64,000 nt of DNA from Bryobacter aggregatus MPL3. Its GTDB lineage: Bacteria; Acidobacteriota; Terriglobia; Bryobacterales; Bryobacteraceae. The notes below the pieces were generated by a model. That model worked only from the letters and a program-made list of their open reading frames with translations. It was not told the DNA's origin and made no database searches. This document shows positions 27,684 through 36,655 of the stretch, in pieces (positions within the stretch are counted from its first letter, which is position 1; each line of letters starts with the position of its first letter). The position numbers and the translations under genes are program-made. The stretch covers positions 4,193,810-4,257,809 of the forward strand of contig NZ_JNIF01000003.1 in NCBI RefSeq assembly GCF_000702445.1, read 5' to 3'.

Positions 27684-28948
27684 GATGGCTGACAGTCCTG
27701 TTTCTTGTCCAGCTCTGTATGGGCCAAGAGCTTCAGTTGACGCTCGAAGAGGCGCGCGAGATGGCGCTGAGGAATCATCCGGCCCTGGCCGCCCTCGATG
27801 CTTCGGCACAAGCGGCGACAGAGACCAGCAAGCAGATTCGCTCTGCATTGTCGCCGCAGCTTTCGGGGGGCTTGACTGCTTCTGCCGCGGACGATAACAG
27901 CCGGCTCGGAATTGGCGGTCTGGTGTCGTCGTTGCTGATTTCGCGTGTCGGAGCTGGCGTGCAGCTCTCGCAACTGCTGAGTGACTTTGGGCGCACCCGC
28001 TTGCAAGCCGATGCGGCTTTGACGCGAGCGACGGCCCAGCGCGAAGGAGTGAAGTCGGCACGGCTCCAGATTCTAGCCGCGGTTGATCGGGGCTATTATT
28101 CCTTACTGCGGGCACGGGCCTTGACGCAGGTTGCGGAGCAGACGGTAAAAGCCCGGCAGTTGATTGTCGATCAGGTGTCGGCCCTGGCCCAGAGCCAGTT
28201 GCGCTCGCAGCTCGATGTCAGCTTTGCCAAGGTCAATTTGTCCGATGCGCAAATTCTGTTGTCTCGGGCGCAGAATGAGATTGATTCATCGACTGCGGAC
28301 CTGACGGCTGCGCTGGGAACTCGGGAGCGGCAGACGATTACGATCGACGACCGGCCCTTGAATGAGCAGTTGCCGCCCGACGCCGAAGTGTTGGTTGCGA
28401 AGGCGATTGAAGAGCGGCCGGAACTATTGCAGTTCAAGCTTGAGGTGCAGGCGGCAAGTCAGGTTCTGGCTTCAGAAAAGGTACTTAATCGTCCGACTGT
28501 TTCCTTGCTGGGTACGGTGGGTGTTTTGCCTTGGTCACAAGGCGCCTATCCGATCCACTATGGTGCCGCGGGGATCAATGTGTCGGTTCCGATCTTCAAT
28601 GGGCACTTGTTCGAGGCCCGCCAGCGGGAGGCCGTGTTGCGCGTGAGGGCGCTCGAGAAGCAGCGCGAGGATCAAGCGAATCGCATTGCACGCGATGTGC
28701 GGACTTACTATCTGAACGCCCGGAATGCTTTTGAGCGTCTGCGGCTGAACAACGAACTGGTGGCGCAGGCGAAGCTCAGCCTGGAGTTGGCGCAGTCGCG
28801 CTATGAGTTGGGATTGGGTTCGATTGTGGAATTGAGCCAGGCGCAATTGAGCGAGACGGCGGCAGAAGTCGCCAGCGCCAGTGCGCGGTATGAGTATCAG
28901 ATTCTGCGGTCGGCTCTGCGTTATCAGATCGGAGAAGGGACCTTGTAG
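27680..28948 (+). CDS. TolC-family outer-membrane efflux channel
   Basis: 422 residues with a short signal peptide (about 1-15). Two similar halves are visible, each beginning with a LTLEEAREMALRNHPAL-like or ERPELLQFKLEVQAA-like helix and containing long Ala/Gln/Arg-rich helices, as in TolC. It forms the trimeric channel for the adaptor and permease encoded directly upstream, to which it is joined by an ATGA overlap. Confidence 0.92.
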   Translation: MRWLTVLFLVQLCMGQELQLTLEEAREMALRNHPALAALDASAQAATETSKQIRSALSPQLSGGLTASAADDNSRLGIGGLVSSLLISRVGAGVQLSQLLSDFGRTRLQADAALTRATAQREGVKSARLQILAAVDRGYYSLLRARALTQVAEQTVKARQLIVDQVSALAQSQLRSQLDVSFAKVNLSDAQILLSRAQNEIDSSTADLTAALGTRERQTITIDDRPLNEQLPPDAEVLVAKAIEERPELLQFKLEVQAASQVLASEKVLNRPTVSLLGTVGVLPWSQGAYPIHYGAAGINVSVPIFNGHLFEARQREAVLRVRALEKQREDQANRIARDVRTYYLNARNAFERLRLNNELVAQAKLSLELAQSRYELGLGSIVELSQAQLSETAAEVASASARYEYQILRSALRYQIGEGTL

Positions 28949-28950
28949 CG

Positions 28951-29226
28951 ATGCCGTTCTGGTCTCGGCAGAACAGGGACGAGATCGTAGTCTATGCGCC
29001 ACAGGCGCAGGAAGCGCTTCTGGCTGCGTCGCTTGCTCTGCAGATTCGCATCGTTTCGCAATTGCCGGAGAACCCGGATTTCATTGCCGTTCTCAGTCCA
29101 GATGCCGCGCTTCGCCCCTCGCTTCCCAGGCATGTGCCGGTGGTGGATGCGGAGGCGCCCGACGTGATCCGGCGCTTGTCCGAGGCGATCCTCTACTTGC
29201 GGGCCCGCCGGGCGATCAACGGATGA
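28951..29226 (+). CDS. Small protein of unknown function at the end of the RND operon
   Basis: 91 residues, starting 2 bases after the TolC-family stop, so almost certainly translated as part of the efflux operon. It has no signal peptide or membrane helix. The pattern IVVYAPQAQEALLAASLALQI ... FIAVLSPDA ... VPVVDAEAPDVIRRLSEA suggests a small alternating beta-alpha fold, perhaps a truncated receiver- or PTS-like domain. No family recognised. The last 11 bases overlap the end of the convergent response regulator gene. Confidence 0.65.
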   Translation: MPFWSRQNRDEIVVYAPQAQEALLAASLALQIRIVSQLPENPDFIAVLSPDAALRPSLPRHVPVVDAEAPDVIRRLSEAILYLRARRAING

Positions 29227-29854
29227 TGCCCTTGCGCACGGCATAGAGGATGAGCTCCGCCATGCTGTGGAGGCCCAGCTTCTGCATGAGGTTGCTCTTG
29301 TGCGTGTCGACCGTGTAAACGCTCAGCTCAAGACTGCGCGCGATGTCTTTCACTGTTTTGCCTTCGGCCAGCATCTGCAACACTTCGCGCTCCCGTGCGG
29401 TGAGCAATTCGAGGCTGTCGTCGATGCCGCGCTCGCGCATTCCGTTGACGTAGTCTTCCACCAGCAGCCGGCTCACCTCTGGACTGAAGTACGCCTTGCC
29501 CGTCGCCACTGCTTCGATGGCGCGGATCAGTTCGGTCTCGACGGTATCCTTGATGAGGTAGCCCTTGGCGCCCGCGCGCAAGGCACGCAAAACATAGCTT
29601 TCGTCGCTATGCATGCTGAGAACGATGACGGCTGTTTTGGCGGCGATTTGCCGTGTCGCCTCAATGCCATTTAAGTTTGGCATCGCAATATCAAGTACGA
29701 CGACATCGGGCGCCAGCCTGTCGACGGCTTCGACCGTTTCCCGTCCGTCCGCTGCTTCGCCGAGCACCTCCATGTCCGATTCGCGCTCGAGCAATGCGCG
29801 CAGGCCGCGGCGCAGAATCGCGTGATCGTCCGCGAGAAGAATCCGGATCGGCAT
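29216..29854 (-). CDS. NarL/FixJ-type response regulator
   Basis: 212 residues. The receiver domain (1-120) has the acidic pair in LLADDHAIL, phospho-acceptor Asp55 in VVVLDIAMPN, and Lys in the YLIKDTV segment. A LuxR-type helix-turn-helix occupies about 145-205, with LTAREREVLQMLAEGKTVKD and the recognition helix SVYTVDTHKSNLMQKLGL. It is the output half of the histidine kinase encoded immediately upstream (TGATG junction). The nearest divergent operon is the heavy-metal exporter, a plausible target. Confidence 0.93.
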   Translation of the reverse strand: MPIRILLADDHAILRRGLRALLERESDMEVLGEAADGRETVEAVDRLAPDVVVLDIAMPNLNGIEATRQIAAKTAVIVLSMHSDESYVLRALRAGAKGYLIKDTVETELIRAIEAVATGKAYFSPEVSRLLVEDYVNGMRERGIDDSLELLTAREREVLQMLAEGKTVKDIARSLELSVYTVDTHKSNLMQKLGLHSMAELILYAVRKGIIR

Positions 29855-31197
29855 CAGGGTAGTTCCGCCATGACGACGGTGCCAACGCCTTCGCTGCTGA
29901 CGATGCTGAATCTTCCGCCCAGATTTTCTACCCGCTCACTCATCCCGAGAATCCCCATCCCCTTCTCACGATCGACATCAAAGCTCTTTCCATTGTCTTG
30001 AATACTGACCAGCAATTTGCCGGCATCGCGATTTGCCCGAATGCGTACCTCGCTTGCTGCGCCATGATTGAGTGCATTATTGAGAGCTTCCTGTACGACG
30101 CGGAAGACGCAGATGCGGGTTTCCTCACCCAGGTCTTCGAGATCCTCTTCTGTTTCTACTTCCACCCGGGCGGTGCTCCGGCGTTGCCACTCTTTGGCGA
30201 GCCAGCGGAGGGCTGGGGCGAGTCCCAGATCATCGAGCATGCTGGGCCGCAGGGACTGGCTCATCTCGCGTGTGAACTTGAGGGTGCGCTCCGTCAGCCG
30301 CTCCAGTTCGCGCACTTCTTCAGAAGCGAGTTCGCGGCTTCCTGGCGGCAGCACCCGGAGGGTCCGTTCCAGGCCAACGCGGACGGCGGAAAGATTCTGT
30401 GCCACCTCATCATGCAGCTCCCGGGCGATCCGGCGCCGCTCCTCTTCCTGGACATTCAGCAGACGTCCGGAGAGTTCGCGGGATTCAGCCCGGGCTTGCT
30501 CCACCTGACCGAAGCGTTCTGAAGCCTGGCGCTCCAGGCTGACGATCCGCCAATAGACGAGGCAGGCAAGGGCAATTCCGGCGATTAGGAACAAGCCAAT
30601 GCGGAGCTCCAGGTCACTGCGAACTCCCTCAAACAGATGTTGGATCTCGTCGGCGCTGCTGGCGAGTTGCTCTTCATTCCATGCGCCAATCTGGGCGGCG
30701 AGGGCGAGGATCTCACCGCGTTTGGCAGAGCCTTCATCGCGAATAAAGCGGAAGCCATCCATTTTTCTGTGGGCAGCATTCCAGTGCAGAACCGGCTCCA
30801 TCGTGTGCCAATAGGACTCGTAGCCCTCCACAAATTTCCGATAGAGGGTCGCGTTCTCTTTCAACTCTGTTGCGGCGAGGAGCGAGAGTGCGTGGGTTCG
30901 CGTGGCGAGAGCCTTCGTGCGATGCAACAGCGCTGCATTATCATCTGGCTCCAAAAGATAATTTCGCAGGTCGCTTCCGCCATTGACCACATCGCCGCGC
31001 AACTCATTTAACAACTGATTGCGCCGGAGGTAACGGGCCCGTACGGTGCGGCTCTGATTGTTTGCTGCTGTCAACTGGGATCGCGCACTCAAGAATGCGA
31101 TTAGAGGCCACAATAACAGGGCTCCGAAGCCAATCAGGAGAAGCCAACGGCTATCGAGGAGGCGCTGTCCGAATTGTTTGCTCAAGTCCAAGTCCAT
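29854..31197 (-). CDS. Membrane sensor histidine kinase (HisKA_3 type)
   Basis: 447 residues with two membrane helices (about 18-38 and 199-217) bracketing a ~160-residue periplasmic helical sensor domain. The dimerisation/phospho-acceptor region has RRRIARELHDEVAQNLSA with His262; the HATPase_c domain shows the N-box EALNNALNHG and the G-box MGILGMSERVENLGG. It phosphorylates the NarL-type regulator encoded after it. Its start is only 17 bases from the divergent metal-efflux operon, so the two transcription units share control DNA that must extend into coding sequence. Confidence 0.92.
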   Translation of the reverse strand: MDLDLSKQFGQRLLDSRWLLLIGFGALLLWPLIAFLSARSQLTAANNQSRTVRARYLRRNQLLNELRGDVVNGGSDLRNYLLEPDDNAALLHRTKALATRTHALSLLAATELKENATLYRKFVEGYESYWHTMEPVLHWNAAHRKMDGFRFIRDEGSAKRGEILALAAQIGAWNEEQLASSADEIQHLFEGVRSDLELRIGLFLIAGIALACLVYWRIVSLERQASERFGQVEQARAESRELSGRLLNVQEEERRRIARELHDEVAQNLSAVRVGLERTLRVLPPGSRELASEEVRELERLTERTLKFTREMSQSLRPSMLDDLGLAPALRWLAKEWQRRSTARVEVETEEDLEDLGEETRICVFRVVQEALNNALNHGAASEVRIRANRDAGKLLVSIQDNGKSFDVDREKGMGILGMSERVENLGGRFSIVSSEGVGTVVMAELP

Positions 31198-31214
31198 GGT
31201 ATACGCTGGAGTAG

Positions 31215-32438
31215 TTGAAGCAAGTTCTCGCTGGTTTTGTATTTACTCTAGTAGCATTTTCGCCATGTGCAAAATCAATCACGCTTGAGGAAGCGCTTCG
31301 TGAAGCGCTGGCCAGTCACCCCTTACTTGCTGTGGGATCGAATCGCATTGAGTCGGCGATGGGGAAGTTGCAGCAGGCCGGAGTACGGCCCAACCCACTG
31401 TTGATCTACCAGAGCGAAGACTTTCGCACCTGGGGCACGCCAGGGCATCGCTTCTGGCAGGATGCCGATCATTTCTTCTATCTGCAACAGACCTTCGAGA
31501 CCGCCTCGAAGCGGGCTCGCAGGCAAGATCTTGCGCTTGCCAATCAACACCGTGCGGAAACAGAACTCACTCTCCAGAAGCAAGTGATTGCGACGAAGGT
31601 GCGGGCGGCGTACTGGGATGCTGTGGGGGCGCGGCAACGCGAGTTGATGTACCAGGCGGCGATTGCGGGCTTTGATGAGATTACCGAATTCCACCGGAAC
31701 CAGGTGCGCGAAGGCGCGATGGCCGAGGCTGACTTGCTGCGGGTGCAACTGGAAGAGCAGAAGCTTCTTCTTCTGGCAAACGGAGCGACGATCGACACGC
31801 AGCGGCAACTGATTCGTTTGCAGCGGGAAATGGGACGTGGTGAGATTTCCTTGATCACTCTCGATACGCCGATTGAAACCGGTGTCCGTGGCGTGGAGCA
31901 GATGACTGTGTTTTCCGCTTTGGAGCAACGTGCAGAAGCTCTGCTCGCCAAACAGATCATTCAGGTGGCCGGCGCGCAAGTGGGGCTGGAGCAGGCGTTG
32001 GCCAAGCCAAACTTCGATGGCGTGGGCGGCTATAAGCGATCGAAGAATTACGACACCATCCTGTGGGGGTTCCAAGTGCCGCTCCCGTTTTTCAATCGCA
32101 ACGAAGGCAACATTGCCAGTGCGACGGCAGAAGACCGGCTGGCGCGCAATGCGCTCGTGGCAACCGAAGCACTGATTAAAACAGAGTATGAGGGGGCTTT
32201 GCGCGAACTGGAGTTGCGCAAGACGCAGCTGGTCCAGATGGTGGAGCCCTTGCGGGGGCGGGCTCGCGAGACGGCAACGATCGCACGATCTGCATACCGG
32301 TTGGGGGGAGCGGATCTGCTGCGCCTGCTCGATGCACAACGGCAGGTATTTGAGACCGAGCAACTTTATCTCGATGCCTTGATCGCACTTCGTCAGGCCG
32401 AGGCGAACTTACAATCCGTGACCGGAGTTCTACAGTGA
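31215..32438 (+). CDS. TolC/CzcC-family outer-membrane channel of a metal exporter
   Basis: 407 residues starting at TTG 31215, chosen because it yields a complete signal peptide (VLAGFVFTLVAFSPCAKS) and GGAG lies just upstream; the next ATG would cut into it. LTLEEALREA-type opening (here SITLEEALREALASHP) and the two coiled-coil halves are those of CzcC/CusC channels. Its stop overlaps the GTG start of the adaptor (GTGA). With the two genes that follow it forms a complete heavy-metal RND system. Confidence 0.88.
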   Translation: MKQVLAGFVFTLVAFSPCAKSITLEEALREALASHPLLAVGSNRIESAMGKLQQAGVRPNPLLIYQSEDFRTWGTPGHRFWQDADHFFYLQQTFETASKRARRQDLALANQHRAETELTLQKQVIATKVRAAYWDAVGARQRELMYQAAIAGFDEITEFHRNQVREGAMAEADLLRVQLEEQKLLLLANGATIDTQRQLIRLQREMGRGEISLITLDTPIETGVRGVEQMTVFSALEQRAEALLAKQIIQVAGAQVGLEQALAKPNFDGVGGYKRSKNYDTILWGFQVPLPFFNRNEGNIASATAEDRLARNALVATEALIKTEYEGALRELELRKTQLVQMVEPLRGRARETATIARSAYRLGGADLLRLLDAQRQVFETEQLYLDALIALRQAEANLQSVTGVLQ

Positions 32439-33610
32439 AATACGCTAGCGCCCTGCTTCTGCTCTTTGTCTGCGGCTGCTCGAAGGAAGCGCCGAAGCCC
32501 GCCGCCGCCGCGCCCTCTTCTTCCGTCGACCTGTCTCCTACAGCGATGAAGAACGCAAGTGTAGAAGTGGTGCCGGCGCGGCTCGTCAAACTGGATCGAG
32601 TGATTGAGGCTCCGGGCAAACTCACCTGGAACGAGGATTTGACGGTGTCTGTCGGTGCGATTGCGACGGGCAAGATTGTTCATGTGTATTCCCGTGTTGG
32701 AGACACTGTGAAAAATCAGCAGGTTCTCGCCCGCATGCATACGCACGATGTCCACGATACGAAAGCACTCTTGCGCCAGGCCAACGCCGAGAAAGCGAGG
32801 GCCTTCAGCGCTCTGGAGCAGGCCAAGCGAAATGAAGATCGCATGCGACGGCTGCTCGAATTGAAATCCATTTCTCAGTCTCAACTGGAACAGGCGACCA
32901 TCGATCGAAAGTTTGCCGAGGCTGCCTTGCTAAAAGCCCATGCGGACGTGGACAAGGAGATCCAACACCTGGAGGAGACCTTGGAGATCTCGGCGGGCGT
33001 GAAAGAGGATGAAGAGCACGATCACAAACACAATGAGGATGAGGAACTGGTTCCGGTGAAGGCCAGCGCCAGCGGTGTGGTGGTGAGCCGCAAGATCAGC
33101 CCCGGTGCGGTCGTGAATCTGGGCGACGAGACGTTTACGATTACCGACAACTCCTCGCTCTGGTGCATTGCGAATTTTCCGGAATCGTCTCTGAGCAGTT
33201 TGCGGAATGGGATGAATCTCGAGGTAGAAGTCCGCGCCTTTCCGGGCCGCAACTTCCCGGCGCGCATCACGCGGCTGGGCGATACTCTCGATCCCAACAC
33301 TCGTACCTTGATGGTGCGGGCGGAGATCAAGAGCCAGGGCGTGTTGAAGCCGGAGATGTTGACGATGGTCCGGCTGCGGGTGGCTGGAGTGCCGGCGATC
33401 GTCATCCCCGAGTCCGCCGTGCAGAATGTGGAGGGGAAGCAGACCGTTTTTGTGGAAACGGCATCGGGCAAGTTTCTCCCTCGCGTGGTCGAAGTACAGA
33501 TTCAGGACGGACAGGCGATTGTCGCCACAGGGTTGAAAGAGGGCGAGCGCGTTGCCTCAAACGGCAGCTACTTCCTGAAGAGTCAACTGCTCCGCGAGGC
33601 CATCCAGTAG
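32435..33610 (+). CDS. CzcB/CusB-type periplasmic adaptor lipoprotein
   Basis: 391 residues, GTG start overlapping the previous stop. The lipobox VCGC gives lipidated Cys15. The lipoyl halves are IATGKIVHVYSRVGDTVKN and VKASASGVVVSRKISPGAVV, with an alpha-hairpin between. Two His/acid-rich stretches, MHTHDVHD (101-108) and EHDHKHNEDEE (194-204), look like metal-binding sites and support a divalent-cation or copper/silver role. The histidine-rich loop lies between the hairpin and the second lipoyl half. Confidence 0.88.
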   Translation: MKYASALLLLFVCGCSKEAPKPAAAAPSSSVDLSPTAMKNASVEVVPARLVKLDRVIEAPGKLTWNEDLTVSVGAIATGKIVHVYSRVGDTVKNQQVLARMHTHDVHDTKALLRQANAEKARAFSALEQAKRNEDRMRRLLELKSISQSQLEQATIDRKFAEAALLKAHADVDKEIQHLEETLEISAGVKEDEEHDHKHNEDEELVPVKASASGVVVSRKISPGAVVNLGDETFTITDNSSLWCIANFPESSLSSLRNGMNLEVEVRAFPGRNFPARITRLGDTLDPNTRTLMVRAEIKSQGVLKPEMLTMVRLRVAGVPAIVIPESAVQNVEGKQTVFVETASGKFLPRVVEVQIQDGQAIVATGLKEGERVASNGSYFLKSQLLREAIQ

Positions 33611-33613
33611 CCG

Positions 33614-36600
33614 ATGCTCTCCGCACTCATTCGGGCTTGTTTCGACAATCGCTGGCTGGTTCTTATCGCGCTGGTTCTCGTGTCGGGTGCGGGACTCTAC
33701 GTTGTCTCGGACCTGCAAGTCGATGCCTTTCCCGACCTGACGAATAATCAGGTGACGGTCATCACCGAGGCTGGCCCGATGTCGCCGCGCGATGTGGAAC
33801 AGTTGGTGACCTATCCGATTGAGACCGCCTTGATGGGCGTTCCCAAGATGATGGAACTGCGCTCGATCTCAAAGCTTGGTCTGTCGCTCATTACGGTTGT
33901 GATGGATGACAGCGTCGATCGTTACTTTGCGCGGCAGCTCTTGAATGAGCGCTTGCGCGAAGTGCGCTCCCGGCTGCCGCAGGGCGTCGAGCCGGTGCTG
34001 GGGCCTGTCGCGACCGCTTTCGGTGAAATTTACCAATACACGATTGAGGGCGGCGATCTGTCGCTGCTGGATCGCAAGACCTTTCAGGATTGGGTGATTC
34101 GTCCGCAGTTGCGGACGGTGCCTGGTATTAACGAAGTGAATTCCTGGGGCGGCTATTCAAAGCAATACACGGTGGAGGTGGACCCGCAGGCGCTCGCCCG
34201 CTATGGCTTAACCGTGCGCGATGTTCTGTCGCGGCTCTCTTTGAGCAATGCGAATTTTGGCGGTGGCTTCATTGAGCATCAGGCGGAGCAGTACAACGTG
34301 CTGGGCATGGGACGTTTTCAATCGCCGTCGGACATTGAGAAGGTGGTCCTGATCGAACGCGGCGGTACGCCGGTGAAGGTCTCCGATGTGGCTGTGATCC
34401 GCGTCGAAGGTGCTTTGCGGCAGGGTGCGGTGCTGCGCAATACGCAGGAGACGGTTTGTGGCATGGCGATCATGCTGCGCGGCGAGAATTCACAGGACGT
34501 CATCGAAAGAGTGAAGAAGCGTCTGACCGCACTGCCGCTGCCGGCAGGTGTCAAGCTGGTGCCGTTCTACGACCAGAGCGATGTGATCGCGATTACGATC
34601 GAGACCGTCAAACGCAATTTGCTCGAGGCCGGGCTGTTGGTCTCCGTCATACTCTTTCTCTTCCTGGGAGATCTGCGCTCGGCGTTGATTGTCGCCTCGG
34701 TGATTCCCTTTGCGATGCTGTTCGGCTTTATGGGAATGGCTTTCTGGGGGGTGAGCGCAAACCTGATGAGCCTGGGGGCGATCGACTTTGGAATGATCGT
34801 CGATGGCGCCGTAGTGATGATGGAGAACATCATCCGCCGCCTGCATCTCGACCATGGCGCCAGACCCCGGGCCGAGGTGATCCGCGAATCCGCACAGGAA
34901 GTCGCGAAGCCCATCCTGTTTGGCGTGCTGATCATCATGGCGGTGTATCTTCCGATTCTCTTTCTCCAGGATCTGGAAGGCCGCATGTTCCGGCCGATGG
35001 CGATCTCGGTGGTGTCTGCGCTCTTTGGCTCTTTGCTGCTTGCGCTCTTTGCCGTGCCGGTGTTGGCGAGCCTGCTGTTGGGGAAGAAGGTGGAAGAAAA
35101 AGAGCCAGCGTGGTTTCTGGCAATCCAACGGATGTACCGGAGTTCTCTGCGTGGCGCGATTCGCTTCCGGTGGGGCACTGTGGCCCTGGCACTGCTGGTC
35201 CTCTCGGGTGCGTTCACAAGCATCGCCTTTCTGGGAAGCGAGTTCATGCCCCGCCTTGATGAGGGCATGATCGTTGTCCAGACCAAGAAACTGCCGGGCA
35301 TTAGCGTTCCGCTCTCCGTGGACGCCAGCCGGCAGGTGGAGCGCATTCTGCTGAGTTTTCCTGAGGTGGCGAGTGTGACGACGAAGCTGGGGCGTCCGGA
35401 TGTTGCGACTGAGGCAATGGGTGTCTATGAAGCCGATGTCTATGTGAACCTCAAGGCGGAGAAACGCTGGCTGAAGCCACACGAGCGTGAGCAACTGATC
35501 GAAGCCATGGACAAGGCACTCCAGGAGATGCCAGGGATGGAGTTTAACTTCACCATGCCCATGGCGATGCGTTTGGAGGAAACCGTTTCGGGCGTCAAGG
35601 CCGATGTCGCGCTCAAGATCTTTGGGGAAGATACCTCGACCCTGGAGCGGCTGGCGGCGCAGGCCGAGAAGGCGCTGACAGGTTTAAACGGCATTGCGGA
35701 CCTGCAGACTGAAGTGATTACGGGAGTTGCTGAGATGCGTGTGACTCCGGATCGCAATGCACTGGCTCGCTATGGGCTGACGATTGAAGACTTGCAGTCT
35801 GCTGTCGATGCCACCAGCGGCGGCATTCCGGTGTCGGAGTTTGTCGAAGGCCAGCGCCGCTTTCCGATCATGTTGCGCTATCCGGCAAATTACCGGGCAG
35901 ACATCGGAAAGATCGGAGATATTTTTGTGAAAGCCCCCGCAGGGGAACAGGTGTGGCTGCGGGATGTCGCCAAGATTGAGGAGGGCCGCGGGGCGGAGAT
36001 CATCCAGCGCGAAAACGGTATGAAGCGCATCGTGACCCAGTTCAATGTGCGCGGCCGCGACCTGGGGAGTGTGGTTGCCGATGCACAAGCAAAGTTGAAG
36101 CAAGCTGTGCAGTTCCCAGCCGGCTACACGGTGGAGTGGGGCGGACAGTTTGAGAATCAGGCGCGCGCCACACGCCGTCTGGCGCTGGTGCTGCCGCTGT
36201 CTGTGCTGCTCATCTTGAGCCTGCTATATGCGACTTTCCGTTCCCTTTCGCAGTCGCTGCTGATTTTTTGTGCGGTGCCTTTCTCTGCAATCGGTGGGAT
36301 CGGAATGCTGTGGCTGCGGGGGATGAATCTAAACCTTTCCGCGGCGGTCGGCTTCATTGCCCTGTTCGGGGTTGCAGTGCTCAATGGCATCGTGATGGTG
36401 ACGACGATCAATCAGCTTCGCGACGTCGAAGAGGGTGCGGTACAGCGACTGCGGCCCGTGCTGATGACCGCGCTGGTGGCGGCGTTTGGCTTCCTGCCGA
36501 TGGCGTTTTCAACGATGCCCGGCTCAGAGGTCCAGCGTCCGTTGGCCTCTGTTGTGGTGGGGGGGCTTTTCAGTGCCACCCTCCTGACGCTCTACCTGCT

Positions 36601-36655
36601 GCCGGTGCTCTACCAGCTCTTTATTTCCGTGAAAACTCCTGCCCAAGAAGACTGA
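33614..36655 (+). CDS. Heavy-metal RND efflux pump (CzcA/CusA family)
   Basis: 1013 residues. QVDAFPDLTNNQV after TM1 and AIDFGMIVDGAVVMMENI in TM4 are hallmarks of the heavy-metal (HME) RND pumps, the TM4 Asp being the proton-relay residue. Twelve membrane helices and two large periplasmic loops are evident. It exports Co/Zn/Cd/Ni or Cu/Ag through the adaptor and channel encoded upstream; sequence alone does not settle which. It begins 3 bases after the adaptor stop, and its last 35 bases overlap a convergent hydrolase gene. Confidence 0.93.
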   Translation: MLSALIRACFDNRWLVLIALVLVSGAGLYVVSDLQVDAFPDLTNNQVTVITEAGPMSPRDVEQLVTYPIETALMGVPKMMELRSISKLGLSLITVVMDDSVDRYFARQLLNERLREVRSRLPQGVEPVLGPVATAFGEIYQYTIEGGDLSLLDRKTFQDWVIRPQLRTVPGINEVNSWGGYSKQYTVEVDPQALARYGLTVRDVLSRLSLSNANFGGGFIEHQAEQYNVLGMGRFQSPSDIEKVVLIERGGTPVKVSDVAVIRVEGALRQGAVLRNTQETVCGMAIMLRGENSQDVIERVKKRLTALPLPAGVKLVPFYDQSDVIAITIETVKRNLLEAGLLVSVILFLFLGDLRSALIVASVIPFAMLFGFMGMAFWGVSANLMSLGAIDFGMIVDGAVVMMENIIRRLHLDHGARPRAEVIRESAQEVAKPILFGVLIIMAVYLPILFLQDLEGRMFRPMAISVVSALFGSLLLALFAVPVLASLLLGKKVEEKEPAWFLAIQRMYRSSLRGAIRFRWGTVALALLVLSGAFTSIAFLGSEFMPRLDEGMIVVQTKKLPGISVPLSVDASRQVERILLSFPEVASVTTKLGRPDVATEAMGVYEADVYVNLKAEKRWLKPHEREQLIEAMDKALQEMPGMEFNFTMPMAMRLEETVSGVKADVALKIFGEDTSTLERLAAQAEKALTGLNGIADLQTEVITGVAEMRVTPDRNALARYGLTIEDLQSAVDATSGGIPVSEFVEGQRRFPIMLRYPANYRADIGKIGDIFVKAPAGEQVWLRDVAKIEEGRGAEIIQRENGMKRIVTQFNVRGRDLGSVVADAQAKLKQAVQFPAGYTVEWGGQFENQARATRRLALVLPLSVLLILSLLYATFRSLSQSLLIFCAVPFSAIGGIGMLWLRGMNLNLSAAVGFIALFGVAVLNGIVMVTTINQLRDVEEGAVQRLRPVLMTALVAAFGFLPMAFSTMPGSEVQRPLASVVVGGLFSATLLTLYLLPVLYQLFISVKTPAQED

